Positions 48,372 to 57,559 of a DNA stretch of 64,000 bases are shown here, piece by piece. The translations under genes were made by a program, and so were the position numbers. The stretch is from Bacteroidales bacterium (lineage in GTDB: Bacteria > Bacteroidota > Bacteroidia > Bacteroidales > JAADJA01): positions 1-64,000 of the forward strand of contig JAGVPB010000037.1 of NCBI GenBank assembly GCA_020052415.1, in the 5' to 3' direction. A model generated the notes under the pieces. The model was not told the DNA's origin and searched no databases. It saw only the letters and a program-made list of their open reading frames with translations. How positions within the stretch are numbered: position 1 is the first letter of the stretch; every line of letters starts with the position of its first letter.

Positions 48372-48569
48372 TTATTTACAAAGTGCTTTCATAACTTTTT
48401 CGCTACTTACATCCTCGGATTCCATTCCCATTTCAATAAGCATAGCCATGTAAGCATCTTCGACTTCGTGCACATCTACAGATTTTGCCCGTGTACCGAT
48501 TTTTTTTGCAAGATCGAGCCAGAACTTTACATCCTTTTTATTTTTTGCTTCTATGACAACTGCATCCAT
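48372..48569 (-). CDS. Small antitoxin-like protein
   Basis: The 65-residue protein begins MDAVVIEAKNKKDVKFWLDLAKKIGTRAKSVD, a common start for small Bacteroidota proteins annotated as antitoxins of RelE/HigB-type systems, then an acidic helix (VEDAYMAMLIEMGMESED). No toxin gene is adjacent. A minus-strand -7 box TACCTTTG lies about 15-20 bp upstream. The flanking gap 48570-48905 shows no gene. Confidence 0.55.
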   Translation of the reverse strand: MDAVVIEAKNKKDVKFWLDLAKKIGTRAKSVDVHEVEDAYMAMLIEMGMESEDVSSEKVMKALCK

Positions 48570-48880
48570 AATAAATACTTTTAATTTACAAAGGTAAACA
48601 ACTTAGTTTAAGAAAATGATACAGATTCACACATTTGAAGCAAGAAAAATTTTAGATAATAAATTTGCTTTATAAAAGAATAATTCGATAATCAACATCC
48701 CGACAAACGCGGTGGGTCTTAGGATCAGTGGCTTCCTTCTCAATCTCATTGATGTAGAGTTTTTGCATTTAAAATAAACGCTTAAAGGATTTTGGGAAAT
48801 CCCAAATTCGCTACCATAACTTTATAAGACTATAATGAATTGCAGTTTGTATCCGTTACATCCTGATAGAAATTATTCGA

Positions 48881-48888
48881 TAACTTTG
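48881..48888 (+). promoter_or_regulatory. -7 box TAACTTTG for the small membrane protein/mutL genes
   Basis: TAnnTTTG 17 bp before the ATG at 48906. Confidence 0.4.
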
Positions 48889-48905
48889 CAGCAAATAATT
48901 CAATT

Positions 48906-49175
48906 ATGAAACTCGTATTTTTTAATACACCCAAACCACGGCAGTTTAATTATCCAGCCCGTTACTACGATGAAGAAAAAGATAAAAGGGAACAGCGTAA
49001 AAGGGAACTTGGACTGACCGGTTCCGAAACGGCAGGTGATTTCAGGACGCAGTTGAATACCGGCTGGCAAAGGTTCAGGACAAGTGAAAGAGGCCGGCAG
49101 AAAAAAGCAAACATGAGTGTATTGATCTATATTTTTATTGTGATCATCCTGATTTACATAATTTTCTTCAGATAA
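48906..49175 (+). CDS. Small membrane protein upstream of mutL
   Basis: The 89-residue protein has a basic, Arg/Lys-rich N-terminal part with FFNTPKPRQFNYPARYYDEEKDKREQRK and one C-terminal helix (SVLIYIFIVIILIYIIFF). The NTPKPRxFxYxPRYYxxEKE block is shared by small proteins located before mutL in many Bacteroidota. Function unknown. It is probably co-transcribed with mutL 46 bp downstream. Confidence 0.75.
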   Translation: MKLVFFNTPKPRQFNYPARYYDEEKDKREQRKRELGLTGSETAGDFRTQLNTGWQRFRTSERGRQKKANMSVLIYIFIVIILIYIIFFR

Positions 49176-49221
49176 ACTTATCAAATAACGAGCTTACCTT
49201 ATTTTATAACCAAAAAACCTG

Positions 49222-51069
49222 ATGCCGGATATCATTCACCTTTTGCCAGATTCAGTTGCCAACCAGATAGCAGCAGGAGAAGTCATTCAAAGGCCTGCTT
49301 CGGCTGTGAAGGAGTTGCTCGAAAATGCAATTGATTCGGGAGCCGATGAAATCACGCTTGTGATAAAGGATTCCGGCAAAAGCCTGGTCCAGGTTATTGA
49401 TAATGGCTGCGGGATGTCGGAAACGGATGCACGGATGAGCCTCGAACGGCACGCAACTTCAAAAATTAAAACGGCAAATGATCTTTTTGCTATTAAAACA
49501 CTGGGGTTTCGCGGTGAAGCACTGGCATCCATTGCAGCTATTGCACAGGTTGAAATAAAAACCAAACGGATTGAAGATGAACTTGGAACCGTGATCGTGA
49601 TTGAAGGCTCCAGCGTGAAAAGCCAGCAACACTGTGCATGTCATAACGGAACTTCTCTTTTGGTCAAAAACCTGTTCTATAACATCCCGGCAAGAAGAAA
49701 GTTCCTGAAGGGTGATAATACCGAACTGCGACATATAATTGAGGAATTTCAGAGGGTAGTACTGGTAAACCCCGGCATTAAATTTTCATTTTTCAACGGG
49801 AGCCGGCCATTGTTCCAGTTGGGTAAATCCAATCTAAAACAGCGGATAGTTTCGCTTTTAGGACAAGCATTTAATACACGGCTTCTTCCTGTTGAACAGT
49901 CTTCAAATATCGTTTCCATCAAAGGCTTTATCGGCAAACCTGAGTTTGCCAGGAAGACCCGTGGCGATCAATACTTTTTTGTCAACGGTAGGTTCATCAA
50001 ACATGCCTACTTCAATCACGCGGTTGACAGCGCTTTCAGAGAACTCATCCCTTCGGACGCTTTTCCCACTTATTTTCTGTATCTTACCATTGATCCGAAA
50101 GAAATTGATATCAATATTCATCCGACTAAAACCGAAATCAATTTTCAGAATGGACAAGTGATCTATGCCATGATGAGTTCGGCGGTTAAACAGGGATTGG
50201 GTAAATTCAATGTGGTTCAGTCCATTGATTTTGAACCTGAGCAATCTATTCAGTTCTCAATTCCCGGGAAAGATCAGGTAATCAAGCCCCCATTCATTAA
50301 AGTTAATCCCGATTATAATCCATTCGAAACTCCCCTGGTAAAGGGTTCGGATAGCCAAGGCAGCAACAGGTTCAAACCGAAAACGGAGGGATGGGAGAAG
50401 CTTTATGAAACGGAATTAAGTTCCAACCCTGTGGGAAAGCAGGAGATTGAAAAGGTGCCTGCAGGACAGGAAAAACTAATCAGCAATGACGAGGATGAAT
50501 CACCATCAGTTGAAATTATTTTTCAGGTACGAAACAATTATATTGTTTCTGCAATAAAATCCGGGTTAATGATCATTAACCAGCGTGGAGCCTTCGAGAG
50601 GATATTCTTTGAAGGTTATATGAGGTCTTTTGAAGCAGGAAAAGGGATGTCACAGCAACTGCTTTATCCAACTACCATCCAGTTTTCACCGGGAGATGCT
50701 GCAATATTAAAAAGTATCATGCAGGAACTCAGGATTCTTGGGTTTGACCTGGATGAATTTGGTGAAAACACATTTATCATCAATGGGGTTCCGGTTGATT
50801 TGAACAATCCTGCAATCAATGATGTTTTGGAGAATATCATTGAGAATTTTAAGACAAACCAAAGTGATTTGATATCTGATAAAAAAATTAATTTAGCCCG
50901 GCCATTGGCAATAAATATGGCTTTGAACCTGGAGAAAAAACTGGAAAGAGAGGAAATGATTTCAGTCATTGACAGGCTTTTTGCCTGCAAGGTTCCGGAT
51001 GTGTCGCCGGATGGAAGGCCAATTGTCAGAATTATAACATTAAATGAACTCGATCAGATGATGAAATAG
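49222..51069 (+). CDS. mutL: DNA mismatch repair protein MutL
   Basis: The 615-residue GHKL ATPase has the MutL motifs NQIAAGEVIQRPASAVKELLENAIDSGA, DNGCGMS, GFRGEALASIAAIAQV and VNGRFIKH; these couple MutS to downstream excision. The C-terminal dimerisation domain has lost the usual endonuclease motif: where DQHAxxERxxxE is expected the protein reads NQRGAFERIFFE, and the late CPHGRP-like site reads SPDGRP. It probably cannot nick DNA in the usual way. Followed by two rhomboid genes. Confidence 0.93.
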   Translation: MPDIIHLLPDSVANQIAAGEVIQRPASAVKELLENAIDSGADEITLVIKDSGKSLVQVIDNGCGMSETDARMSLERHATSKIKTANDLFAIKTLGFRGEALASIAAIAQVEIKTKRIEDELGTVIVIEGSSVKSQQHCACHNGTSLLVKNLFYNIPARRKFLKGDNTELRHIIEEFQRVVLVNPGIKFSFFNGSRPLFQLGKSNLKQRIVSLLGQAFNTRLLPVEQSSNIVSIKGFIGKPEFARKTRGDQYFFVNGRFIKHAYFNHAVDSAFRELIPSDAFPTYFLYLTIDPKEIDINIHPTKTEINFQNGQVIYAMMSSAVKQGLGKFNVVQSIDFEPEQSIQFSIPGKDQVIKPPFIKVNPDYNPFETPLVKGSDSQGSNRFKPKTEGWEKLYETELSSNPVGKQEIEKVPAGQEKLISNDEDESPSVEIIFQVRNNYIVSAIKSGLMIINQRGAFERIFFEGYMRSFEAGKGMSQQLLYPTTIQFSPGDAAILKSIMQELRILGFDLDEFGENTFIINGVPVDLNNPAINDVLENIIENFKTNQSDLISDKKINLARPLAINMALNLEKKLEREEMISVIDRLFACKVPDVSPDGRPIVRIITLNELDQMMK

Positions 51070-51130
51070 CTGAATAAAAATGCTAAATAGCAGAAGTAAA
51101 AAGTTAAATGTAAATTGTAATACTTAACCC

Positions 51131-51958
51131 ATGGAGCAATTCCGACCCACTGGATTCAGAATATTACCGCCGGTTGTTAAAAACCTGCTGATCATAAACG
51201 GATTGTTTTTTCTGGCTACCATCGCTACAGGAACAAAATTCGGTTTTGATCTTACCGATATGCTTGGCCTGCATTATTTTGCTGCTGACAAGTTCAAACC
51301 TTACCAAATCATCACATACATGTTCATGCATGGCGGATTTGCACATGTTTTTTTCAATATGTTCGCCTTGTGGATGTTTGGTAATGCCCTTGAAAATATT
51401 TGGGGGCCAAGAAAATTTTTAACTTATTACATTATTACAGGTATCGGTGCTGCAATTACGCACTATGTCGTATTTTATTTTGAGATTTCGCCTGTTCTGG
51501 CGGCCATCAACGATTATTTAAATAGTCCCTCCCCTGAAAAGCTGAACCTCTTCCTGAATTCAGGATATTTTAAAATAACTTCTGTAGAGGTACAGGATAG
51601 CTTTAACCTTTTTCGAAATGAGTATAATGATCTTCTGTCCACCAATCCTACCAAAGCCCTTCAACTCAGCCTCGATTTTATCTCCGAGTATAAAGTAGAT
51701 TTTCTGAATGCACCGGTTGTCGTCGGAGCTTCAGGCGCTGTATTCGGTATTCTTCTTGCGTTTGGTATGATCTTTCCGAACGCCTTGATATATATTTACT
51801 TTGCTATTCCAATTAAAGCCAAATATTTCGTTATTCTTTATGGAGCTATCGAGCTTTTTTCGGGGGTCTTTAACACTGGTAGTAATGTAGCTCATTTTGC
51901 TCATCTCGGTGGTATGGTATTTGGGTATTTCCTTTTACTGTTCTGGAAAAAGAGATAA
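51131..51958 (+). CDS. Rhomboid intramembrane serine protease 1
   Basis: The 275-residue protein has six hydrophobic helices. Motifs: MFMHGGFAHVFFNMFALWMFGNALE, the catalytic Ser in VVVGASGAVFGILLAFG (GxSG) and the catalytic His in AHFAHLGGMVFGY. It cleaves membrane proteins within the bilayer. A loop of about 70 residues after helix 3 (NDYLNSPSPEKLNL...) is longer than usual. It lies 61 bp after mutL and 17 bp before a second rhomboid. Confidence 0.92.
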   Translation: MEQFRPTGFRILPPVVKNLLIINGLFFLATIATGTKFGFDLTDMLGLHYFAADKFKPYQIITYMFMHGGFAHVFFNMFALWMFGNALENIWGPRKFLTYYIITGIGAAITHYVVFYFEISPVLAAINDYLNSPSPEKLNLFLNSGYFKITSVEVQDSFNLFRNEYNDLLSTNPTKALQLSLDFISEYKVDFLNAPVVVGASGAVFGILLAFGMIFPNALIYIYFAIPIKAKYFVILYGAIELFSGVFNTGSNVAHFAHLGGMVFGYFLLLFWKKR

Positions 51959-51975
51959 TCAGAAAAACCGGCATT

Positions 51976-52908
51976 ATGTATAGCAGCAACGATAGTAATT
52001 ATTACCGGCAAAATCCGATGGAGAACATTAAAGGTTTCTTCAGGAGTAAAAACATGCTGGTAAAGCTGATCCTGATCAATGTTGTTGTCTGGCTGGCGAT
52101 CATGTTTCTGGATGTGGTTTTTGACCTTTATAAAGTTGATTTTACAAAAGATGTTGTCGGTTGGTTCGCAGTACCTGCCGCACTTGATAAGCTTGTAACC
52201 CAACCCTGGACTCTGATTACCTATATGTTCCTGCATTTCGATTTCTGGCATATCCTGTTCAATATGCTTTGGTTGTATTGGTTTGGTAGGATATTCCTCG
52301 AATACCTGAACGAAAGGCAGTTGCTTACTACCTATATCATTGGCGGATTGGCCGGAGCCGTTTTTTATATATTGTCGTATAATCTTTTCCCAAAATTTGA
52401 AGACAGTTATCGTCAGTCTGTAGCGTTGGGAGCATCCGCATCGGTGATGGCTATTGTTGTTGCCATTTCATTATATGTTCCAAATTACAGGATGCACCTG
52501 CTGTTTATCGGACCTGTAAAAATTATCTATATCGCCTTGTTTTCGGTAGTTCTCGATGTTCTGATGATACGGTCCACCAATTCAGGTGGCCATCTTGCGC
52601 ATTTAGGAGGAGCGCTCTGGGGATTTTTCTTTATCTATATGCTTAAAAACAGGATTGATATCAGTAGCATATTCAGCCTATTTTCATTTAAAAGAATCAG
52701 AAATCCATTTAAAAGAAATAAAAAGGCAAAATTCAAAAAAGTATATACCAATACAAGAGTTAAAACCGATGAAGAATATAACCTGGAGAAAAAAATGACC
52801 CAGCAGAAGATAGATGAAATTTTAGATAAAATATCAAGGACCGGTTATGAGAACCTTTCGAAACAGGAAAAGGAATTGCTTTTCAGAACCAGCAGGAAAG
52901 GGAAATAA
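51976..52908 (+). CDS. Rhomboid intramembrane serine protease 2
   Basis: The 310-residue protein has the rhomboid pattern MFLHFDFWHILFNMLWLYWFG, a nucleophile site GASASVMAIVVA (GxSx with Ala after Ser instead of Gly), and GHLAHLGGALWGF with the His. A cytosolic C-terminal region (about 230-310) is basic and ends with a helical TQQKIDEILDKISRTGYENLSKQEKELLF segment, common in Bacteroidota rhomboids. Adjacent to rhomboid 1, so likely co-expressed. Confidence 0.9.
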   Translation: MYSSNDSNYYRQNPMENIKGFFRSKNMLVKLILINVVVWLAIMFLDVVFDLYKVDFTKDVVGWFAVPAALDKLVTQPWTLITYMFLHFDFWHILFNMLWLYWFGRIFLEYLNERQLLTTYIIGGLAGAVFYILSYNLFPKFEDSYRQSVALGASASVMAIVVAISLYVPNYRMHLLFIGPVKIIYIALFSVVLDVLMIRSTNSGGHLAHLGGALWGFFFIYMLKNRIDISSIFSLFSFKRIRNPFKRNKKAKFKKVYTNTRVKTDEEYNLEKKMTQQKIDEILDKISRTGYENLSKQEKELLFRTSRKGK

Positions 52909-53017
52909 CAGGTACCATACAGGTCGTATGGGCACTTCAGCCAACTTCAATTGAAAAGAAAGTTCAGAGAATATAATTTTACTGTCAGCGTTTATAAACA
53001 TACTATTTGATTAAGCC

Positions 53018-54154
53018 GTGCAAATAATACCTCAAAAGAAAAACATTTCATTCATTTCATGGGTTTTTCTTTTGCTGAACATTGCTGCAGTTGTACTCCT
53101 GCTTACCGTTTACATTTCCATTTACATAAATCCATCAAAATTTTCACTGATTGCCTTTGCCGGACTTGCATACCCCGTAATACTTGTGTTGAACATTGCG
53201 TTTGTTATTTTTTGGATTTTTATCAGGATTAAATATTCTTTGTTGTCCCTGCTTTTTATTTTAATTGGTTGGAATCACATTGGAAGGCTTGTGCAGATTA
53301 ATTCCAAAACAGAAATTCCCGAAGGAAAAAAATCTGTTAAAGTTCTGTCGTACAACATACAGAATTTTGTCAATAAAAACATTTCTGATACCAGGTACAT
53401 TACCGACTTTAAGAACCAGGCCAGGATAACGAAGTTCATAATTGATCAAAAGGCCGATATTATTTGTCTTCAGGAGATGCTTTACGACAGGGGTGATCAC
53501 AGGAATTTTGCCGTTGATTTCGGCAAGAAATGCAATACTACTAACTTCTATTACCGTAATTATTTTCAAACGAAGAAGAAAAAACTTGATGCCATTGCCA
53601 TTTTTACACGTTATCCAATGATTGATAAAGGCTTTCTGGAGTATGACAATAAAACAATCGGCATATATACCGATTTGCTGATGGGAGCCGATACGGTTAG
53701 ACTTTATAACCTTCACTTGGCATCCATACATTTCAGGAAGGAGGATTATGATTTTATTTCTGATTTGCAGAATCAGACGGATCAAAACGAAATTAAGGAA
53801 AATTCGCTCAAGGTATTATCAAAAATCAGGTCGGCTTATACTACGAGGGGACGGCAGGTTAAAATTCTTAAAGAGCATATTAATAAATGCCCTTATGCAT
53901 TTATTATCTGCGGCGATTTCAACGATACTCCTTCTTCTTATGTTTACAAAGCCCTACGTAAGGAGACCAAAGATGCATTTGTAGAAAGCGGGGGCGGATT
54001 CGGAGTTACTTTTGCGGGTAAAAGTTTCCCTTCATTCAGGATAGACTATATTCTTCACCATGATAAGTTTGAAAGTTATAGTTTTACAAGACACAAGATT
54101 GCTTTATCAGACCATTACCCGGTTTCATGTACGCTCGTAGAGGAGGAAGATTGA
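53018..54154 (+). CDS. Membrane-anchored endonuclease/exonuclease/phosphatase family protein
   Basis: The 378-residue protein begins with GTG, has three N-terminal helices (about 10-95), then an EEP domain: VKVLSYNIQNFVN, ADIICLQEM (Glu metal ligand), YNLHLAS, FIICGDFNDTPSS (catalytic Asp/Asn) and LSDHYPVSCTL (His). The fold includes nucleases, phosphatases and sphingomyelinases; the substrate is not readable. It stands in the same direction as the rhomboids with a 109-bp gap. Confidence 0.87.
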   Translation: MQIIPQKKNISFISWVFLLLNIAAVVLLLTVYISIYINPSKFSLIAFAGLAYPVILVLNIAFVIFWIFIRIKYSLLSLLFILIGWNHIGRLVQINSKTEIPEGKKSVKVLSYNIQNFVNKNISDTRYITDFKNQARITKFIIDQKADIICLQEMLYDRGDHRNFAVDFGKKCNTTNFYYRNYFQTKKKKLDAIAIFTRYPMIDKGFLEYDNKTIGIYTDLLMGADTVRLYNLHLASIHFRKEDYDFISDLQNQTDQNEIKENSLKVLSKIRSAYTTRGRQVKILKEHINKCPYAFIICGDFNDTPSSYVYKALRKETKDAFVESGGGFGVTFAGKSFPSFRIDYILHHDKFESYSFTRHKIALSDHYPVSCTLVEEED

Positions 54155-54265
54155 CCCGGAGTTAAAAATTGTCGTTTTATAAATACAATCCACTCTTTAA
54201 CTATGTTCAATTTCCATTTAATATTTTGTCTATTTTAGCTTTAATTTTTTTGTCAGCATAACAAT

Positions 54266-54970
54266 ATGAAACACATTGATTTTAATATTTATTTTACCAT
54301 TTTAATTTTCACCTGTATTCCGTCATTATTCGGTCAGTTACCGGCAGATTCGGTTCTTCTTCAACGCAATCAATTATTTATTGATTTTAATAATGCTGAA
54401 GATAGCATGAACACTCTTACCCGCAACAACTTAATGATTTTGAACGGTAAAGCCCGGAATCTGGTTGAAATGGATAATGCCATCATTAACCAATACCTTT
54501 ATTATGAAATTGAGAATAATAAGATTCTTACACATAAAGTGGAACAGCTGACTCTTGAGATCACCCTTCTGCAAAAAGAGGCCGAAGTCAACAGGCAATT
54601 AGCTGATGAAAGGAAATACTTTATGAAAACACTTCTGATTACATCAGCAGTAGTCGGTTTGTTATTAATTGTGGCAGTTATTTTATTTATTGACAGGCAG
54701 ATCAGGTTTCGCAGCATAAAACTTGAACTTGAACGAACCTGGCCTTTGAAAGAGGAGAGGCGTAAAGACGACCTGTCGCAACGTGAAATCAATGAATTGA
54801 ACAATAAAATTGAAGAGCAGAAATCGAAAAACCTGGCATTGACAAGTCAGATTGAAGAGCTTAACCGGTCAATCAAGGAGAAGGAAGAAAGTCTCGTAAA
54901 AGAGCAGAGTTCAAAAAAACAAATAGAGGAAGAAATCAGGAAACTGATATCACAGATTAAAAACCAGTAA
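54266..54970 (+). CDS. Coiled-coil single-helix membrane protein
   Basis: I do not recognise the family. The 234-residue protein has a signal peptide (FTILIFTCIPSLFGQ), a periplasmic helical part (about 25-115), one membrane helix (TLLITSAVVGLLLIVAVILFI) and a long cytosolic coiled coil (SQREINELNNKIEEQKSKNLALTSQIEELN...) to the end. It resembles the stalk of TPR-less scaffold proteins. No operon partner: 112 bp after the EEP gene. Confidence 0.6.
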   Translation: MKHIDFNIYFTILIFTCIPSLFGQLPADSVLLQRNQLFIDFNNAEDSMNTLTRNNLMILNGKARNLVEMDNAIINQYLYYEIENNKILTHKVEQLTLEITLLQKEAEVNRQLADERKYFMKTLLITSAVVGLLLIVAVILFIDRQIRFRSIKLELERTWPLKEERRKDDLSQREINELNNKIEEQKSKNLALTSQIEELNRSIKEKEESLVKEQSSKKQIEEEIRKLISQIKNQ

Positions 54971-55077
54971 TTAAAGTTTAATCGTTGCAGTAGTAGTGGC
55001 AGTCGCAGTGGTAGCTGCAGTAGTCGTAGAAATCATTTTTTACCGGGAAAAAGATTCTTTTTGTTTAGCTTCAAACT

Positions 55078-55165
55078 TTAAACTCAAAACTCAAAACTTG
55101 GAACTCAGAACTCAGAACTCGGAACTCGGAACTCGGAACTTCAAACTCCGAACTCAGTCCCCGGA
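55078..55165. repeat. Heptamer-repeat spacer
   Basis: Units aactcaa/gaactca/gaactcg with period 7 between 55078 and 55165, just beyond a short GTAGTGGCAGTC-type period-3 stretch (54986-55030). The ORF at 54996-55301 is an artefact. Confidence 0.85.
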
Positions 55166-56548
55166 ACTCATCATATTCTCAATATCTTTTATGCTTTTAG
55201 GTATAGGTTTTCCCAATACTTTATTACCGGTTTCAGTTACCAGGATATTATCTTCAATCCTGATGCCTCCGAAATCTTTAAAGGACTCAGCTTTATCATA
55301 ATTAATAAATTCCGTGAATTTCTTTTCGCTTCGCCATTTGTCAATCAATGCAGGAATAAAATAAATACCCGGTTCAATGGTGAATACATAACCCGGCTGA
55401 TGTTCTTTACCCAATCTTAAGAAAGCCGTCCCGAACTGTTCGCTGCGTTTTACCTTATCGTTATAGCCGATATAGTTTTCACCCATTCCTTCCATATCAT
55501 GAACATCGAGGCCGAGCATGTGTCCGAGTCCATGAGGGAAAAACATGGCATGTGCACCTTTCGCAACCGCATCATCCACATTTCCCGACATCAGTCCAAG
55601 ATTTTTCAATCCTGAAGCAATAATTTTCGCTGCCATGAGATGAAGTTCTTTGTTTGTTATTCCCGGTTTTGTGGCTGTAATAGTCTTTTGGTTGGCCTCC
55701 AGGACGATTTCATAAATGTCCTTTTGCCTCTGGTTGAATTTGCCCCCAACGGGGACAGTCCGTGTGATATCGCTTGCATAGTGCATGGTCGTTTCAGCGC
55801 CGGCATCAGTTACGAGCATTCTTCCAAGAGTTAATGTATTGCCGTGATAGTGATTATGCAGCGTCTCACCATGAACGCTTAAAATAATCGGAAAAGAAAC
55901 GGGCCCGCCTTTCGCAAGTGAAATGCCTTCAATGGTACCGGCAATTTCTCTCTCAATCACGCCCGGTTTAGCCATACGCATCGAGGTAGTGTGCATTTCG
56001 TAGGCAATATCAACTGCTTTTTCTATTTCTGCAATTTCAAATTCATCTTTAACCGAACGCAATTTGATGATTCCTTTGATCAAATCTACTGAAACATGAT
56101 TTCGGATTTCACCGATAGGGATACCGAGCAGGTTACTGATCTGCATATAGGTTTCACCTCTGTATGGCGGTACAAAGTGTATTTTTCTGCCTTTGGACTT
56201 TGCTTCTGATATTATTTCGGGTAGCGCTTTGAGAGGAGCAGTGTTGTTTACTCCCGCTTTTGCAGCCTGATCACTCATCAGCGGTTGAGGCCCCATCCAG
56301 ATAATATCGTCAATGTCAACGTCATTACCGAAAATGTAATCTTTATTGTTATCAATATCAATTACTCCAGCAAGATCAGGATGATCAAGTCCGAAAAAAT
56401 ACAGGAAATTGCTGTCCTGCCTGAAAGCGTATGTATTTGCCGGATAATTATATGATGCCTCCGGATTTCCAAGGATCAGGATGATACCGCTTTTCACTTC
56501 TGATATCAGGCGGTTGCGGCGGTCGGTATAAATTTTTGCGTCGAACAT
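55154..56548 (-). CDS. Xaa-Pro aminopeptidase (M24 family, PepP-like)
   Basis: The 464-residue metallopeptidase removes N-terminal residues before proline. Two-metal ligands are visible: Asp in VTDAGAETTMHYASDITRTVPV (both Asp), His in FFPHGLGHMLGLDVHD, Glu in FTIEPGIYFIP and Glu in GGIRIEDNILVT. The N-terminal creatinase-like domain (about 1-155) has FFGLDHPDLAGVIDI. The 3' end lies in heptamer-repeat DNA. Confidence 0.92.
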   Translation of the reverse strand: MFDAKIYTDRRNRLISEVKSGIILILGNPEASYNYPANTYAFRQDSNFLYFFGLDHPDLAGVIDIDNNKDYIFGNDVDIDDIIWMGPQPLMSDQAAKAGVNNTAPLKALPEIISEAKSKGRKIHFVPPYRGETYMQISNLLGIPIGEIRNHVSVDLIKGIIKLRSVKDEFEIAEIEKAVDIAYEMHTTSMRMAKPGVIEREIAGTIEGISLAKGGPVSFPIILSVHGETLHNHYHGNTLTLGRMLVTDAGAETTMHYASDITRTVPVGGKFNQRQKDIYEIVLEANQKTITATKPGITNKELHLMAAKIIASGLKNLGLMSGNVDDAVAKGAHAMFFPHGLGHMLGLDVHDMEGMGENYIGYNDKVKRSEQFGTAFLRLGKEHQPGYVFTIEPGIYFIPALIDKWRSEKKFTEFINYDKAESFKDFGGIRIEDNILVTETGNKVLGKPIPKSIKDIENMMSSGD

Positions 56549-56681
56549 GGTTTGAAGATTGACTGAAGTTTAGAATGACTAAATTTACTAAAATTATAAA
56601 TGACTTGAATGATTAAAACTGTTGACGAATCAAATTGTTTGCTAAAATATTAATAATCTTTATTGGTCACCGGATTATTAT

Positions 56682-56689
56682 TAAATTTG
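56682..56689 (+). promoter_or_regulatory. -7 box TAAATTTG
   Basis: TAnnTTTG 24 bp before the ATG at 56714, with a TTG 16 bp upstream of it. Confidence 0.4.
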
Positions 56690-56713
56690 AGTCAAATTTT
56701 AAAACCTTAAATT

Positions 56714-57550
56714 ATGAAAAGAGTTATTTTATTCATTTCGCTGATTCTTGGTTCTACGCCGATAAGCATCGGGCAGAATTTCTCAACCCTTGGTGAAATT
56801 TATAATTTCGAGGTAGGTGATGAGTTCCAGATTTTTTCGCGGGATATAAGTATGAATTACGGAAACAACGATACTGTTTATTATCTGACGCGAAATGTGA
56901 TAACCTCAAAATCCAGTATTGCCGATTCTTTGGTTTATGTTCAGAACACTGATATATTTACATGTGACTTTAGTCAGGCATTACCTGTGATCCTCGATAC
57001 CATCTTACTGAGTCATCCCGAAAACTTAGTCTTTCCTGTACCTGATTCTGTGATATTTGTTCCAAACTCATCCGATACAGTGTATTGGAATCAGGATAGT
57101 TACAACGGCAGGAAAATATGCGTTAATACATGGTCGCAACCCAATTCGTACACATCCATGTTCTTTGTTGATGGATGTGGTTTAGCAAAAGAGCGATACT
57201 TTAATACGTTGACCGGAATGGATTGTGATTCATTATTTTATTTCAAAAAAGGTAATGAGGAATGGGGACAGAAAGTATTGAATTCAATTAGTGAACCAAA
57301 AATTCAAGAAACTATTTACCTTTTTCCAAATCCTGTTGGGGACGAACTAACAATCAAATATCTTGAGTCAAATTTTAAAATTCAGAATGTTTTTTTATTA
57401 AACAATTTAGGTGCATCGGTTCCAATGAGGATCATAAATTATGGGAATGAAAAAATGCAGATTGATTGATCAGGCTTGATTCATGGCTTATATTTCCTGA
57501 GAATTTGTACCGATCAAAATACTTTCACGAAAAACTTCATCAAACTTTAA
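56714..57550 (+). pseudogene. T9SS-sorted secreted protein with in-frame TGA in the sorting domain
   Basis: The ORF track ends at 57469 (251 aa), but the frame continues after the TGA (57467-57469) as SGLIHGLYFLRICTDQNTF...NFIKL to 57550, which is the end of a type A T9SS sorting domain (IYLFPNPVGDELTIKYL earlier). TGA stands where the family has Leu in IDLSGL, so a TTA-to-TGA mutation (or sequence error) removes the last about 27 residues. These are needed for T9SS recognition, so the product would probably stay in the periplasm. The mature part (about 20-190) has no recognised domain. A signal peptide is present (VILFISLILGSTPISIGQ). Confidence 0.75.
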
Positions 57551-57559
57551 CTTTCGACC

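Noticed and set aside
54996-55301. 101-aa ORF after the coiled-coil gene
   Set aside because: Made of repeat DNA and the antisense of the peptidase 3' end.
9758-57550. Reassignment of TGA to a sense codon in this genome
   Set aside because: Several normal genes end in TGA (for example at 2769, 3974 and 6331) and Trp is coded by TGG throughout, so TGA is a stop; only one TGA aligns with a redox Cys.
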